DNA of 64,000 nucleotides from Malachius bipustulatus (GCA_910589415.1 OU342635.1:15500001-15564000); one strand, 5' to 3'; positions 23,466-34,308 are shown, counted from the stretch's first letter. Notes: generated by a model not told the origin, from the sequence alone. Translations and numbers: made by a program.

Positions 23466-23975
23466 TTGAAGTTTTTTGCTCTAACGTGAACGCCACTTTT
23501 GGCTTTTATTGATGGTTGTATAGAAGGATAGGTTGGTTGTATAAAAGGATAGGAATTACGATTCGATAAATTAATTAATTATCAAGTGCCAATGATAATA
23601 TCAAGACGTAATATAAATCAATTACAAATAATAAAGTTCAAGTAAACTTGACGAAGTTGTCAGATTATTACATGGCGTTCCTACCCTCCTTAAAAGTTTA
23701 TCACATGGCGATCGTATCATTTCCATTTATCACAGTAAAATAATGTTTGGATGGTGGGGGTGGAAGGGGGTTTTACACCTCAAGCGACTAGATCATCAAG
23801 GACCCCCTTTCGTCATGTAGGTATACTAATCGCAGTGAACTGATATCAGAAAGACGTTCCCAATAGCAAAACCCAAAAGAAAATTGTGACAAATTATCAT
23901 TTAAAAATTAAAAAAATAAAATAAAAACAATGCGATAATGTAAACGAAAATATCGCACCAATTTTGCGTACTCAC
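23466..23975. other. intronic sequence of the CAP-Gly gene
   Basis: It follows the donor GTGAGT of the 131-nt exon on the minus strand. Nothing else was recognised except a TTGGTTGTATAAAAGGATAG duplication near 23515-23550. Confidence 0.4.
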
Positions 23976-24106
23976 CAGGTATCTTCTTTTGCTGAGCCTG
24001 GGCGTGGGCGTGGGAGCCACTTAAATCACTAATGGAACTGTGCACGCTGCTGCCAATGTTACTCTGACTTTTCGGAGATGTAATCGCTCTTTGACGAATT
24101 CGACGC
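23976..24106 (-). CDS. CAP-Gly gene, 131-nt exon downstream of the large exon
   Basis: On the minus strand an acceptor TTTTTCCGTTTCAG precedes base 24106 and a donor G|GTGAGTACGC follows base 23976. The single G at its start completes the ACG codon left open by the large exon (27730-30266). The exon then reads 43 codons without a stop: an Arg-rich start (TRRIRQRAITSPKSQ), a Ser-rich middle (NIGSSVHSSISDLSG) and a His/Ala/Gln stretch (SHAHAQAQQKK), leaving one base for the next exon. Excellent splice sites and exact phase agreement make this a solid call. No domain is recognisable. The following exon was not found in the window with confidence. Confidence 0.8.
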
Positions 24107-24439
24107 CTGAAACGGAAAAATTCAAGTCATAAAAATAATAACAAAAAATCACAGGAGAGCAAGTGTACTTGAGCGACGTCAGTTATCTCAAATTCATTTT
24201 TGTACCAGGATTAAGAATCGAATTTGACACTTTTTCCCCTTACAAGAAATGCCACCATGTTACCCCTTAGGTGGTGAACGTATAAGAGCCGGACAAGCTC
24301 TCCTTAGAATGTCAAGAGTAAGAAACAAAAGTGGACAGCTTGTCATTCAGGACCAACCCTATGTGGCTGTGAGAAGCTCGTAACACTACCAAAAGACAGA
24401 ATCACGGAACTGTCTACGAAAAAGGAATGAAAGAAGACT

Positions 24440-25210
24440 TTCAACTACACTGTCAAAGAAGGTACGATTAAATGGTACACAGACGACTCCAAAACCGTCG
24501 AGGGAACAAGGGCAGGAGTCTGTGAATCGAACACCAAGTACTCCAAACCTATGGAGAACATCCCCAACCATACTTCAAGCGAAACTACACGCAATAGAAG
24601 TATGTGTCCAAATAAACCTTGACAGAAACTACGAAAACAGAGAAATTGAAATATTGCCGGATATCAGCTCCAAATATTGCATCAGCTCCAAAATGGCTTG
24701 TGAGTTGGGAGTGCCTAGAAAAACTCAATGAATTAGGCAAGAAAAATGAAATTCACCTCAAAGAGATACCGGGTCATAAAAATGAACGTGTCCACTCATT
24801 GGCAAGAAAAAGAGCATCAACATTCTTTATAGGATCAGACTTATTGTGTTGCTTCGAAGACACATTTTTCAAGGCAGAACTCCAAAAGGAAGAAGAAAAA
24901 CTGAGAGAAATCGATTGGAGGAACCTCTCAAGGTTGAGACAAGCCAAAGAACTCGTCGGAAATTTCAACCGAGAGAGAACGAATATACTCCTCAATTTTA
25001 GTAAGGAACGTCTCAGAGCACTGACGAGTGACGGGATTCCCGAAGGGACCTTGTCAAGAAACATTCAAGGAACATCTGAGGACGTTAGGCTTAGGCAGAG
25101 AAAAGAACGGTGTCTGCAGATTTCAAAGAAAGGGAGAGGGGGCTCGTCATTTGCTGCTATGCGACGACGCTTTAGAACTGAAAAGAAGAAACGCCACTCT
25201 GATTTAAAAG
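24440..25210 (+). pseudogene. RNase H domain relic of an R1/I/Jockey-group LINE
   Basis: Translations in shifting frames show RNase H blocks in order: KWYTDDSKTVEGTRAGV (first catalytic Asp), LQAKLHAIEVCVQINLDRNY (catalytic Glu), WECLEKLNELGKKN, PGHKNERVHSLARK, then FNRERTNILLNFSKERLR. After them come GRE..GVCRFQ and RHLLLCDDALELKRRN, which fit the Cys/His tail typical of the C-terminus of such LINEs. Frameshifts and stops occur throughout. It lies in the intron between the two CAP-Gly exons, in the opposite orientation. Similar, separate RNase H relics occur at 49554-50145. Confidence 0.75.
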
Positions 25211-25216
25211 CTGATA

Positions 25217-25244
25217 GTTTCCTAGGTAACTGTTCCTAGGAAAC
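25217..25244. repeat. perfect 10-bp-stem hairpin
   Basis: GTTTCCTAGG, loop TAACTGTT, CCTAGGAAAC. It lies at the 3' end of the LINE relic and could be part of its 3' UTR. Confidence 0.6.
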
Positions 25245-26035
25245 TTGATCGTTTCCAAAGAAACTGTATTTTTTTAAGGATATCATAATTTATTGTCAAA
25301 GTATCGTTGAAATATGCTTTGCACGTTGTATTTCGTTACCTTTTCTATGCAACATGGTATATATAATTTGATCATTCCGAGGATAATTATTCTTAAAAAT
25401 TAATAATGATAGAAGATGGAATTTGTGGAACTTCGAATATTCCTATTAAAATTGGTATTTTAAATAGTTCTTGTCGTAGAACTGTTAAATCATGGATTCA
25501 ACAGTTACGTGACCACCGTGGTAGTTTACGCCGATAACAGCAGACGACACCATTTACCATTTTCCATCATCGTTTCTATGCACGCTGCATGCATAAGACC
25601 CGTTTCATTTTTAATATTTATGCATGCCAATAAAAAAAAGATTAAAACGACCTGGATATGGACTTAAATAATTAAAAACAATAATTTCCGATAAGAAAAA
25701 AGCGAACGAGCAACCACTTTCAGCATCGAACGGTAATCCTTTCGAAGCCGGAAATCGCGTTTTGATAGGCATAATGATTGATCATTGCTTTAAAACTATT
25801 AAAAATGTAAAGTCAATATTGGAATATTCCCGGAATATTCTCTCTTTCTCTCTCTTTGAAATCGCGACAATGACTGGAGACGGTAACACCTTTTGTTCTA
25901 AACTTACCACGTTCTAAATTTACCACGTAAAGTTGGTTGCATACAACGAACCTCGTCTTTATTCAAAATCATAAGGGCAAGGGCAGTAATAATGCAATAC
26001 CATCCTATCCTTTTCCCCTTATCCTATCTCTCTCT
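25245..26035. other. intronic sequence, no feature recognised
   Basis: Lies between the two CAP-Gly exons. A short CT-rich tract at 25842-25856 is the only structure seen. Confidence 0.35.
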
Positions 26036-26313
26036 CTCTCGCATCCCCCTGGACAACGGAGAAGAAATTAGCTCTCTTCTCTTTCAACTTTCACCACGAA
26101 AGGTCGGTCTACTCTACTCAAGACTCTCTTCCTTCTTCAACTCTCGCTCGTGTCGTGTCTCAACGAAAACTCTCTCTCGTGCTTCGCGAACATTTCAAAA
26201 ATAAAGATAATTAACCGCTCTCTTCACCGATAATTAAAGCAAGTGAACTCAAGCAATCCAGTGCAAGAACACCAGAAGGACGACTTCAAGCCACCCGCAC
26301 CTATACACTCACC
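26036..26313 (+). promoter_or_regulatory. candidate 5' untranslated exon antisense to the CAP-Gly gene
   Basis: A (TC)n tract at 26028-26041 leads into a CpG-containing, pyrimidine-rich stretch that ends in a good donor, CACCAG|GTAATT at 26313. The composition resembles an insect first exon with a TCT-rich initiator zone. There is no long frame, so it would be untranslated. It lies within the intron between 24106 and 27730 on the opposite strand. Start, strand and even exon status are inference. Confidence 0.25.
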
Positions 26314-27297
26314 AGGTAATTTGCATTTTCTTTACTGCCTTTGCTTGGTATTTTCAATTCTAAAGAACAAAGAAACGGTTCACCTTTTATGCTGCCGTAT
26401 CTAGAAAATCTGCCATTGGTAATTTTTAGTTTTGTGGTAGTAGTTTTTTGAAACCATAAACAACAAATAACTACAAAGAAGGTGAAAATAGAGGCATCGA
26501 CGTTTCGCTATAATTTCAGCTCATCGATCTTCCATATCATGCAAGAAAATACAAGAGGAAGTGTGTCGAAGAAAGTAAATCTACAATATAGTCAGATAAT
26601 CATCAGAAGCATCGTGGATTACATGGCGTATTGCCATTTAGCTCTGACAATCTATCGAAATAGCAACTAATTGCTTTTGCAATCAGCATGTTTCTAAGAG
26701 AATCTTACTTTTTACCATGTTTGGCACCCTCTTTTCTTGGTGTTCTAGGTTGATATGGCAGACTGACGAGTTGAAAATTTAGCCAAATATCACGGTCTCT
26801 GCCTTCACCAGATCATTCGAGGATGTATCATTAGGAGAAATTTACAGAGAAAATTCAGAAAACAATTTTAAAATTACCGATTCCCAGAAAACGGTGACAA
26901 CTTTATCGTTTTTGTCCAACACGAAACATGGCAGCTCCAGCCAGAGACATGATGAAATAAAAAGTTCTTGCTTCAAAAAAAGCCGACCTGACCTGGACTT
27001 GGCCTGAGACCATGTTGATACACTTTGGCTTTAAAAAAGAAGCTACACAGGGTTACATGATGGTGTGAACGTTGGGAAAAATTGGGAGAAATTTTTCAGA
27101 AAAAATCGATATTGTCCAAGGATTTTTTAATGATCGACGCTCTCCCACTCAATCCATGCGACAAAACAGCATGCATACCGCTGACAAGTGAGAGCGACCC
27201 CCACCTCTCTGCCTCCGTCCCACCTCATTCAATCGCCTCTCAAAATCAAGAAGTTATTTCCGCCTTCTTCATGATCCATAAAAGCGACTACCCCCGT
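26314..27297. other. intronic sequence, no feature recognised
   Basis: No coding or repeat structure was supported. From about 27130 GC content rises and short frames appear on both strands without domains. Confidence 0.3.
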
Positions 27298-27318
27298 GGG
27301 AGTGGGAGTGGGCGTGGG
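27298..27318 (+). promoter_or_regulatory. canonical G-quadruplex motif
   Basis: Four GGG tracts separated by three-base loops (AGT, AGT, CGT). It sits in the CAP-Gly intron about 410 bp below the end of the large exon, on the strand opposite to that gene. Whether it folds or acts in regulation is unknown. Confidence 0.55.
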
Positions 27319-27729
27319 AGTGGAACTCCCCAAGCCAGCTTCCCAAGTCACAAACTCAGTCATTTCGTAGAAATGACTAATATCCAACCAAAACAAGCCA
27401 TGAGCCGAGCCCCCCGAACCTGCCATCGCCATGGCGGGTGACTTGGAAAGTTACGAAGCAGGGGCAGAGCTTCGAATCCTATCCAAAAAGACTTATTATG
27501 GTATTTACAAATTATAATTTCTTTTTAAGTGAATTGGGAATCACAGCCCTCCATATTTAAAAAGTAATCTTTGTTTTGGGCTTTCAAGTCCTTCTTTTGC
27601 TAAGGGCTTTGCCCAGCTTTAATTACACGGTGATCAAGTAATTTCGAAATTATTCAGGGTATTCCTTGAAGCAGAATTAATGTGTTAGAAGAAAAGAAAA
27701 AGAAATGCAGTAGTAAAAAATATACTCAC

Positions 27730-30266
27730 GTTTTAGCTACAGTAGACTTTTCACTCGTCGTCTGTCTAGGAATCAACTTCCTATCGATTTGTCTTTGGCT
27801 GTTCGAAGGTGTTACGTTATAGACTTTCGATTTGACGTCTTTCAAGTTAGTTTTCAGATCGGTTTTCGAGATCTTATTCATCACAGCGTCCCATCGGCTC
27901 GTGGGTTTCTTTAGGCTGCTTCCTTTATTATTCGCACTAGGTTCAATCATGGCCTTTACTTTAGATGTGACTTCCTTTTTCGGCAGTTTGTATTTCTTCA
28001 GCGGGGACTCGTCTTTAGAAACGTGTCTCGGAGACAAAACACTGGAAGGACTAGAAGCCACCGTAGAAGGACTCGGCGCGTTTCGTTTTTTAGGATTATC
28101 CTTCTTTTCTACCTCCTCGACTGCAGACTTTTTCACGATATCGACCACGTTATTTTGAGAGTTCTCAGATATCGTTTTTGAAGACGTGTCCGACGGAGAG
28201 ATGTCAATGTTAGGTGGCGGTAGAACGATGTCATCGGCTCTTGTATTGTTCATCTCAAGATCCGTGAAAATACCGCTCGAATCCATGTTCTCTCTGTTAT
28301 TAACGTAAATATCGGCGGCCGCCTGTGGATCGACTCCATAAAGAGTGCCGTCTATGACTTGAGCTCTCCTGTCACCTCTCAAAGGATTCTCTTCATGATT
28401 ATCAGCATCACTTTCTGTGTAGAAATCTGAATCAGTCATGGGATCCTGTCGTCGAGGTTGGGGCCTAGGTATGGGTCTCCTAGTCAATGGAGAATTATCT
28501 GCGCCTCTACTGGCCGGTCTCGACATTTCTCCGTCTCCCTGATATCCAGTATCCAAGCTGGTGATACTGGTGATACTGGTGATGAAACTATTTGTAGTTT
28601 TATTATTAACTTTGACCGCGGCAGCTTTGGAGTTGTTCGATTCTATTATCGGCATAGGATCTAATGGAAGATCTTCAGGAGAAGGTGTTTGCTCTAAGCG
28701 ATTTAAATTGTATTCGTTACACTTATCAGCAGTGTCTAAAGGTAATTCCATATTCACAGTGGTGTCAGTTTTTAGGGTGAGGTTTGAAAGCAGTTGCTCG
28801 TCGATAATGCCGAAACTGTAGTCCGTCACATTGCTTGGACTCGGCAGTTCTGATTTTAGTTCGAATTCGTGAAGGATCTGCTCGGTGTCCTTTTCTTTGA
28901 TAACGTTGTCGTTCTTGCTAGGATTTTCTTGAACCGAAAGTGTCGATGGCTTCAGTTTCACTTCTCTTTCCGACGCTTCTTCCAGTTTGATGCGGATGTA
29001 ATCGGTGTTTGAAATTTTATTCGTGAAGAAATTCATATCTTCAATTATCTGATCGGGCGTTAAAATGCCCAAGCTTTCATCAAAATCCAAGGAATCCCTT
29101 TTGTTACTCTCATCTTCATTGAATTCGCTGTTTATATTTAGACTAGAAAATTTCTTATTGCTGATAATAAAAGATTGCGAACTGGAAAAACGTATGTCTT
29201 GGCCACTTTTAGAATTTGCGCCTATAATATTAGAAGGGACATCACATTTTTCGCTGGTGGTTCCAGTTAATGTTGAAGTTGAATTAGTTGCGGATGAAGA
29301 TGGTGTGGTTACTATAATTTTATCTGAATCGTTCGATTTGTTGCTTGGAATTGCAACAGTAAGACTCTTACTTGCAATAGTAGTAGTAGTATTTGAAGAT
29401 TGATTGGAATTAGTAAAATTTAAATCACTTCGTATTGTGTCAGAAAATTTATTTTCGATGTTAATCTGTTTATTGTCTGGTACAATATCGATTATCTCCT
29501 TCTGATTTTTATGGGGGTAACTTTGAAATTTTGTTTTCAATAATGAACTTTCAACTTCTTTTTCGTTCAAACATGAATCAATAACATTACTCGAATATAT
29601 AAGTGGAGAGCTAGTAAACTCTGTAGCTGTCTGAATCAAACAACCTTCTCTATCTTGGTTTTGGTTACTTTTAAAAGAAGCCGAAAATGCCACAGGAAAA
29701 AAATTATCTCTTACTTTCGAACTAGTATTATTTACAGAATCTTCGATTGTATCTTTTTTCGTTTTATGACTCGGCTCGACGCAGAACTGCTTCTGATCCA
29801 GGAAAGTCTGTATACCTTTCAGTTTCTTCAGACTATTGGCAAACCTATCTTCCTCATCGTCGGAGTCATCTTTCACGCCCCGCTTGGAATTGTTCTCTAT
29901 AAACAATATACTAAAAGGCCCGGAAGCAACATCTTCCAAAGAATTATTCTCTAGTACGACCTTGCTGAACGGCGCCATCTGTCCTCGATTCGGTGGACAA
30001 CAGAAGTACCGCACACCTTTGACGTAGCCATCGTGAGTACCGGTGGTACTGCCGGTTAGTTCGATGCCGCACCAGATACCCGGAGCGAAGTGAACGTTAC
30101 CGATGTACCGGAGGATGCCTTCTTTGCCCGCTAGATGGACCTTGCAGCCTAGCACGACTTCGGAGAGTGGAGACGAGGTGGTCGTCGATGATATCGATTT
30201 GGGTTTCGAATATTGAGAAGGTTGGGGTATCCTGCTTCCAAATGTTGGAATTCGGGAGGGACCCGT
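27730..30266 (-). CDS. CAP-Gly domain protein, 2.5-kb exon (partial gene)
   Basis: The acceptor TTTAATTTCAG precedes base 30266 and the donor AC|GTGAGTATA follows base 27730, giving 845 codons plus two bases. Residues 1-36 are a basic, Ser/Pro-rich lead (TGPSRIPTFGSRIPQP). Residues about 37-107 form a CAP-Gly domain: GCKVHLAGKEGILRYIG, FAPGIWCGIEL, GTHDGYVKGVRYFCCPP, SKVVLEN. CAP-Gly domains bind C-terminal EEY/F tails of tubulin and EB proteins through the GKNDG loop, which here reads GTHDG. The rest is a Ser/Thr/Asn-rich linker, an acidic patch near residue 609 (TDSDFYTESDAD) and a basic Ser-Pro-rich tail. It therefore resembles CLIP-type microtubule plus-end linkers. There is no methionine start in the exon, so it continues from an upstream exon. 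Its 3' partner is 23976-24106. Exact orthology is not certain. Confidence 0.9.
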
Positions 30267-30899
30267 CTGAAATTAAAGAAAAAAAATTAAAATAATAATC
30301 ACAACTCAAAAAAATATTTTTCGTAACTCTTTGAAGCTAAAAGTTTTTGGTATCCAAAAAATAGATTTGATGGCAATGGAACATGCGGGCGGGGAATATT
30401 TGAAAGGACTTTAGTCAGCCTCTTCACAAAAAATTTCTTGCTATCTTTGCCATCAATAAAGTTTAAAAAATTCCAAAGACATTTTAATTAAAAAAAAAAA
30501 AAAATTATCGCAAAAAAACAGAAAAACGAAAATTGAAAATGTGTACTAGCAATTAATAATAGACACATCCTATTATTTATTTATGAGGGTTATTACTGAG
30601 GCAGTGAGCATGAAATATTTATTCAGCCTCAGTTAAGAGTACCGAGAAAATATCTATTATTAACAGATTATCTACTCCAGTTAAAATTTTCACTTCAGGA
30701 ATTTATGATTTCGATTTCTTGACACTCCCACAAAGTCTCTAGTTTTGTTACAATTTGTGAGCGGTGATCCAATGCCCCGCTATTAAGGCCCATAAAAGAC
30801 GTCAAGACATCATGAAAGGATGGTTCAGTGCAAGAAAAAGGTTATTTTTTTCGGACCGCTACCATATGTAACTGTGCAATACACAAATAACATCGTATA
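30267..30899. other. upstream intron of the CAP-Gly gene
   Basis: Begins with the acceptor of the large exon read on the minus strand. No upstream coding exon was recognised between here and the end of the window. Confidence 0.4.
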
Positions 30900-31773
30900 C
30901 AGGGTGTTTCTTATTTCAGAACTCTCCAAGGTATCTCTTAAACGCGAAGAGTTAAATTTAAAAAAAGTTGCTCTATTTTGTGTCCATCTCGAATCCGTCA
31001 AGATATAGAAGATATCTGTGACCGTTCCTGAAATATCCTGAAATAACTGAAAAATCAAGATTTCTTATTTTTGTCATAACTCTCTTTATTTTTGGAAATT
31101 AATAAATCATTTCTGAAGGCTTATTAAAAAAAATATCGGTCACAATAGCCAAGCTGCTAGAGTTTCGGTCAAACGATCTCTAAAGTGCAGCATGACTTTT
31201 CTTGGTCAGTACTTAGATGGGTGACCAAAATTATAGTGGTAAATAAAAAAGTTCCGTGACCGATCGTGCTCCGGGAGGTACGTTAAAAAGGGGGTCCCGG
31301 CTGCTTCACAGCAGTCGTTAAGTTACGTCAGAGGCCCTTGAGGCTACTTGAAAACTTCTGACACTTGGGCTTTACCACAGCCATAAGATATTTATTTTTT
31401 TATTTATTAAAAAAAAACACATTAAAAAAATACCGTATTTATCACCGAATGACGTCGTGTGACTTCGCAATATGACGTCGTGACATTGCTTGACTTATGA
31501 TTATTTATGACATTCGGTTGAAGAAAATTTTTTTTTTCGAAAAAAGAATAAATTTTGAAGATTTTTTTTTAAATGTTTGGTTTCCCTAATTTTAACCATA
31601 CAAAAAATATTTATTAAGCAATTTTCGATTTTTTTTTCAAGATATTATTCCACAAACGGTCATAGGTTGGCGGATTCGAGATGGCCACAAAATAGAGCAA
31701 CTTTTTTCTAATTCAACTGACCCTGTATCTCATAGCGTTTACCCATGGTGAGCTTTGAAATAAGGGACACCTG
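30900..31773. mobile_element. foldback of the CAGGGTG group carrying a SINE
   Basis: The left end CAGGGTGTTTCTTATTTC is inverted in GAAATAAGGGACACCTG at the right. Inner arms match those of the 5.0-kb family (GAATCCGTCAAGATATAG against the inverse of GGCGGATTCGAGATGGCC; GACCGTTCCTGAAATATC). The right end is mutated. It is interrupted by the 5S-derived SINE at 31134-31398. Confidence 0.7.
31134..31398 (+). mobile_element. 5S rRNA-derived SINE (SINE3 type)
   Basis: The 5' part carries the internal promoter region of 5S rRNA: AAAGTGCAGCATGAC resembles box A with the intermediate element, and GGTCAGTACTTAGATGGG with GTGACC is box C, matching the highly conserved GGTTAGTACTTGGATGGG of 5S genes. 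A non-5S body follows (GACCGATCGTGCTCCGGGAG, GGGGGTCCCGGCTGCTTC), then an AT-rich tail. It is flanked by TTATTAAAAAAAA at about 31121-31133 and a near copy at 31399-31411, which looks like a target-site duplication. Such SINEs are transcribed by RNA polymerase III and mobilised by a partner LINE. A truncated second copy is at 53217-53385. Confidence 0.8.
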
Positions 31774-31800
31774 TTTTTACTATTGTTGTTTTAATTTATA

Positions 31801-33003
31801 CAGGGTGTATCATAAATACACCGACAAACTTTTAGGAGTAGTAGGGTGCGTGAAAACAAACAATTTTTCCTCATAAACATTTGTCCAAAAACGCTTAGTT
31901 TTTTGAGATACAGGGTGTTAAAATTTATCAAAAATGTCATTTTGTTATTAATAGCTAAAAAAAGCTCTCATTTTAATGAAATTTTGAGAGTTTGTTAAGC
32001 CTTCTTTTGAAATCATCACAGTTTCAGACAATATCTCAGGGTACACACGGTTAGGTACGACCTTTTGAGTATTGCTGAAAATGCACCCAGTACTTTTTTG
32101 CAATTTTAATTATTTTTTAGATAAAGCAACTAAGAACACAGCTTTACTTGTACTTGATGTTTTTGCGTATCTTGCTTCGTTTTCTCAAAGGATGTCGAAA
32201 AATTGATTTTAGTTTTAATGATTTTATTTAATCAATTTTTAAACACGCTTTAAAGCGGCTTCGATTTTTTTCTCAAGAAAGAAGTAAGATAAGAAAACAA
32301 TTATTCAAGAGACAAAAATAACTTGTATTTCAGCTGCGCAATCTGAAAAAATATTGAAATTTTAAAAAAGTCAGTGGCGTACATTTTTTTTTTGCAATAA
32401 TATTAGTGAGGATGAAAAAAGTTTTAACACTTAAGGTGTTTATAAATGAAGCACATGAACGTGTAAATGAAACATAAATATAAAAAAAATTCAAATAACT
32501 TTTTTTGAATGTCATTTATTAAACAGGTTTTTCAACACCATTTGTATCTCGGTTAAAAAATTGCTTTCGAAAAAAAAATTATTTCCTAATATTTTAGCTT
32601 TATCTGCAAGCCCTTCAATTTATGGTACTTTTAAACTATTAAATAAATATAATAAAAATTAAAAAATGTAAAAAACACTACATTTGAATTTTTATCGAAA
32701 GGTATAGTTGGACCAGAGATATAACGAAACGACTTCTGTCATTTTATCAATTTTTGGATTATTGAAATATTGTTGAAGTCATAAAATATGACAGTTTAAC
32801 AATTAGATTTTTTCGTTATATCTCTTGGTCGACAATATATTATACGTCCTATCGAAATTTTATAATGACATATACTTCATTTAGAAACACCTTGTATATC
32901 TCGAAAACGAAGTGTTTTGGACAAATGTTTTTGAGAAAAAGTGTTTCTTTTAATGCCCCCCACTACCCATAAAAGTTTGTCGGTATATTTTTGATACACC
33001 CTG
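31801..33003. mobile_element. 1.2-kb palindromic foldback with CAGGGTGTATC ends
   Basis: Ends CAGGGTGTATCATAAATACA and the inverse of TTTTTGATACACCCTG, both flanked by TA. Arms are inverted: CCGACAAACTTTTA against AAAAGTTTGTCGG, and AACATTTGTCCAAAACGC-like blocks on both sides. No transposase frame. Non-autonomous Tc1/mariner-type. Confidence 0.8.
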
Positions 33004-33899
33004 TATATTTTGGGTTATGTAATATGAAGCCCCGAAAGAATGTTAGATAACGTGCATTATTTTCAGTTTCAACAAAGGACGAACAAGTGCCCTCGATACA
33101 ATACGTTACCTATATGGAAAAAATATATATATTTTTTATTTTCTACTAATTAACTAGGAATCCAATCATTAATTATTATCATATTGAAATTCACAGAGCA
33201 AAGAAACACGCTCTAATGAGTTACCATTACGATTAGAGGCTACAAAAATTGATGTAAATTTGTGTTGACAACTAAAAAAAATTGCCGCATTTTTTATGAC
33301 CTGGTAATTTTAACTCAATGGTTGAGTTCACTATACCATACCATACCACCTTTAGCACATCTACGTAAAGGTTTAATTTGTTTTTTTCTATTATTACGTG
33401 TAATAATCAAAAACATTCGGGCATGCATTTGAATATCTTATTACAGAGACAAAATAAAATTTAAAAAAAAAAGAAAAAACATACCAAAAGTTTTCCTGAT
33501 TTATTATTTCATTTTAACCAATCACATGGATTAATTTAGTACAGTAATTATTATGATTTCGGTAATACACAATCGACTGTACTGTTACAGTAACTTCAAT
33601 AATAGGTAACGCATTAAATAACTGTTGTCTTAAATTTATTTGGTTAAGGAATGAAATGCGGTCGTTTTCATAGTAACGAATTTCAGTGTTATAAATACAA
33701 ACAAATCAAGCGGTCTATTAATTAAATGAGTTAATAACAATATTATCGTATCCATTTTTTATTTTGTTCGACCATATACATAATCAAAAAAATCAAAACC
33801 TTCCCCTAAGAGTTTTGGATAGATGGGCTTACATAATATTTGAGAATGTTTTCTTGTGATTTAATTCGATTGCCGGTTCCTTTTACAGTACGAATTGGA
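33004..33899. other. unannotated AT-rich sequence
   Basis: Between two mobile elements. Nothing recognised. Confidence 0.3.
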
Positions 33900-33930
33900 A
33901 ACCTTTCACACAGTATGAGGTGAAACTAAA

Positions 33931-33977
33931 GACATGGACGGTACCGTTTCGACCTTATTTGAACTAATCAGCATGTC
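33931..33977 (-). ncRNA. hammerhead ribozyme motif, left copy (core mutated)
   Basis: On the minus strand helix I is GACATG with CATGTC (six pairs). The core reads CTGATTA in place of CTGATGA, helix II is the weak GTTC/GGTC around AAATAA, and GAAA is intact. Helix III is ACG/CGT closed by GTAC, and the cleavage triplet is GTC at 33939-33937. The G-to-T change in the core should abolish activity, but helix III is perfect here. Confidence 0.65.
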
Positions 33978-34228
33978 ACAATCAGTAACTACACACTACA
34001 CGCTTGTAGCGACTTGCGACTTTGTAGAGAAACAGATGTGTATCATAATCGACTCTTGTATAATTTAGAGACGCCACTGACTTTGACTCAAACACAGAGA
34101 ACTGAGTTACACTTTGATCACTATTATAAGTACACCTACGTACATGTATTATTTAAAGCTTAGTTATTTAAATATTAGTTCCAAACTTGGCATAGGTAAT
34201 ATGTGTAGTGTCTATTCCTGACTGGTGT

Positions 34229-34275
34229 GAAATGCTGATGAGTCCAAATAAGGACGAAACGGTACCCTCCATTTC
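34229..34275 (+). ncRNA. hammerhead ribozyme motif, right copy (core intact)
   Basis: Helix I is GAAATG (34229-34234) with CATTTC (34270-34275), six pairs. The core CTGATGA lies at 34235, helix II is GTCC/GGAC capped by AAATAA, and the conserved GAAA is at 34256. Helix III is ACG...CCT capped by GTAC, with one C-C mismatch, and predicted cleavage is after C34269 (CTC). All core residues are canonical. Helix I differs from the left copy by a paired A-T for C-G change, which keeps pairing. Activity may be reduced by the helix III mismatch. Confidence 0.75.
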
Positions 34276-34308
34276 TTCAGTTTCACCTCGCATTCTATGC
34301 GAAAGTGT

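Larger units (their letters stand above)
33900..34308. mobile_element. inverted-repeat element with a hammerhead ribozyme motif in each arm
   Basis: Arms of about 77 bp (33904-33980 and 34224-34302) are inverted copies with some divergence. The shared core includes GAGGTGAAACT, GGTACCGTTTCG and CTTATTTG. The spacer of about 245 bp has no open frame. Each arm, read on the strand running inward to outward, contains a 47-nt hammerhead fold. Hammerheads of this open-helix-I type are known in the terminal repeats of Penelope-like elements and retrozymes, usually as direct copies; here they are inverted. No reverse transcriptase lies nearby, so the element is non-autonomous or a relic. Confidence 0.7.

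Noticed and set aside
27832..29954. Plus-strand open frames opposite the CAP-Gly exon
   Set aside because: They are shadows of the Ser/Thr-rich coding strand and show hydrophobic, domain-free translations.
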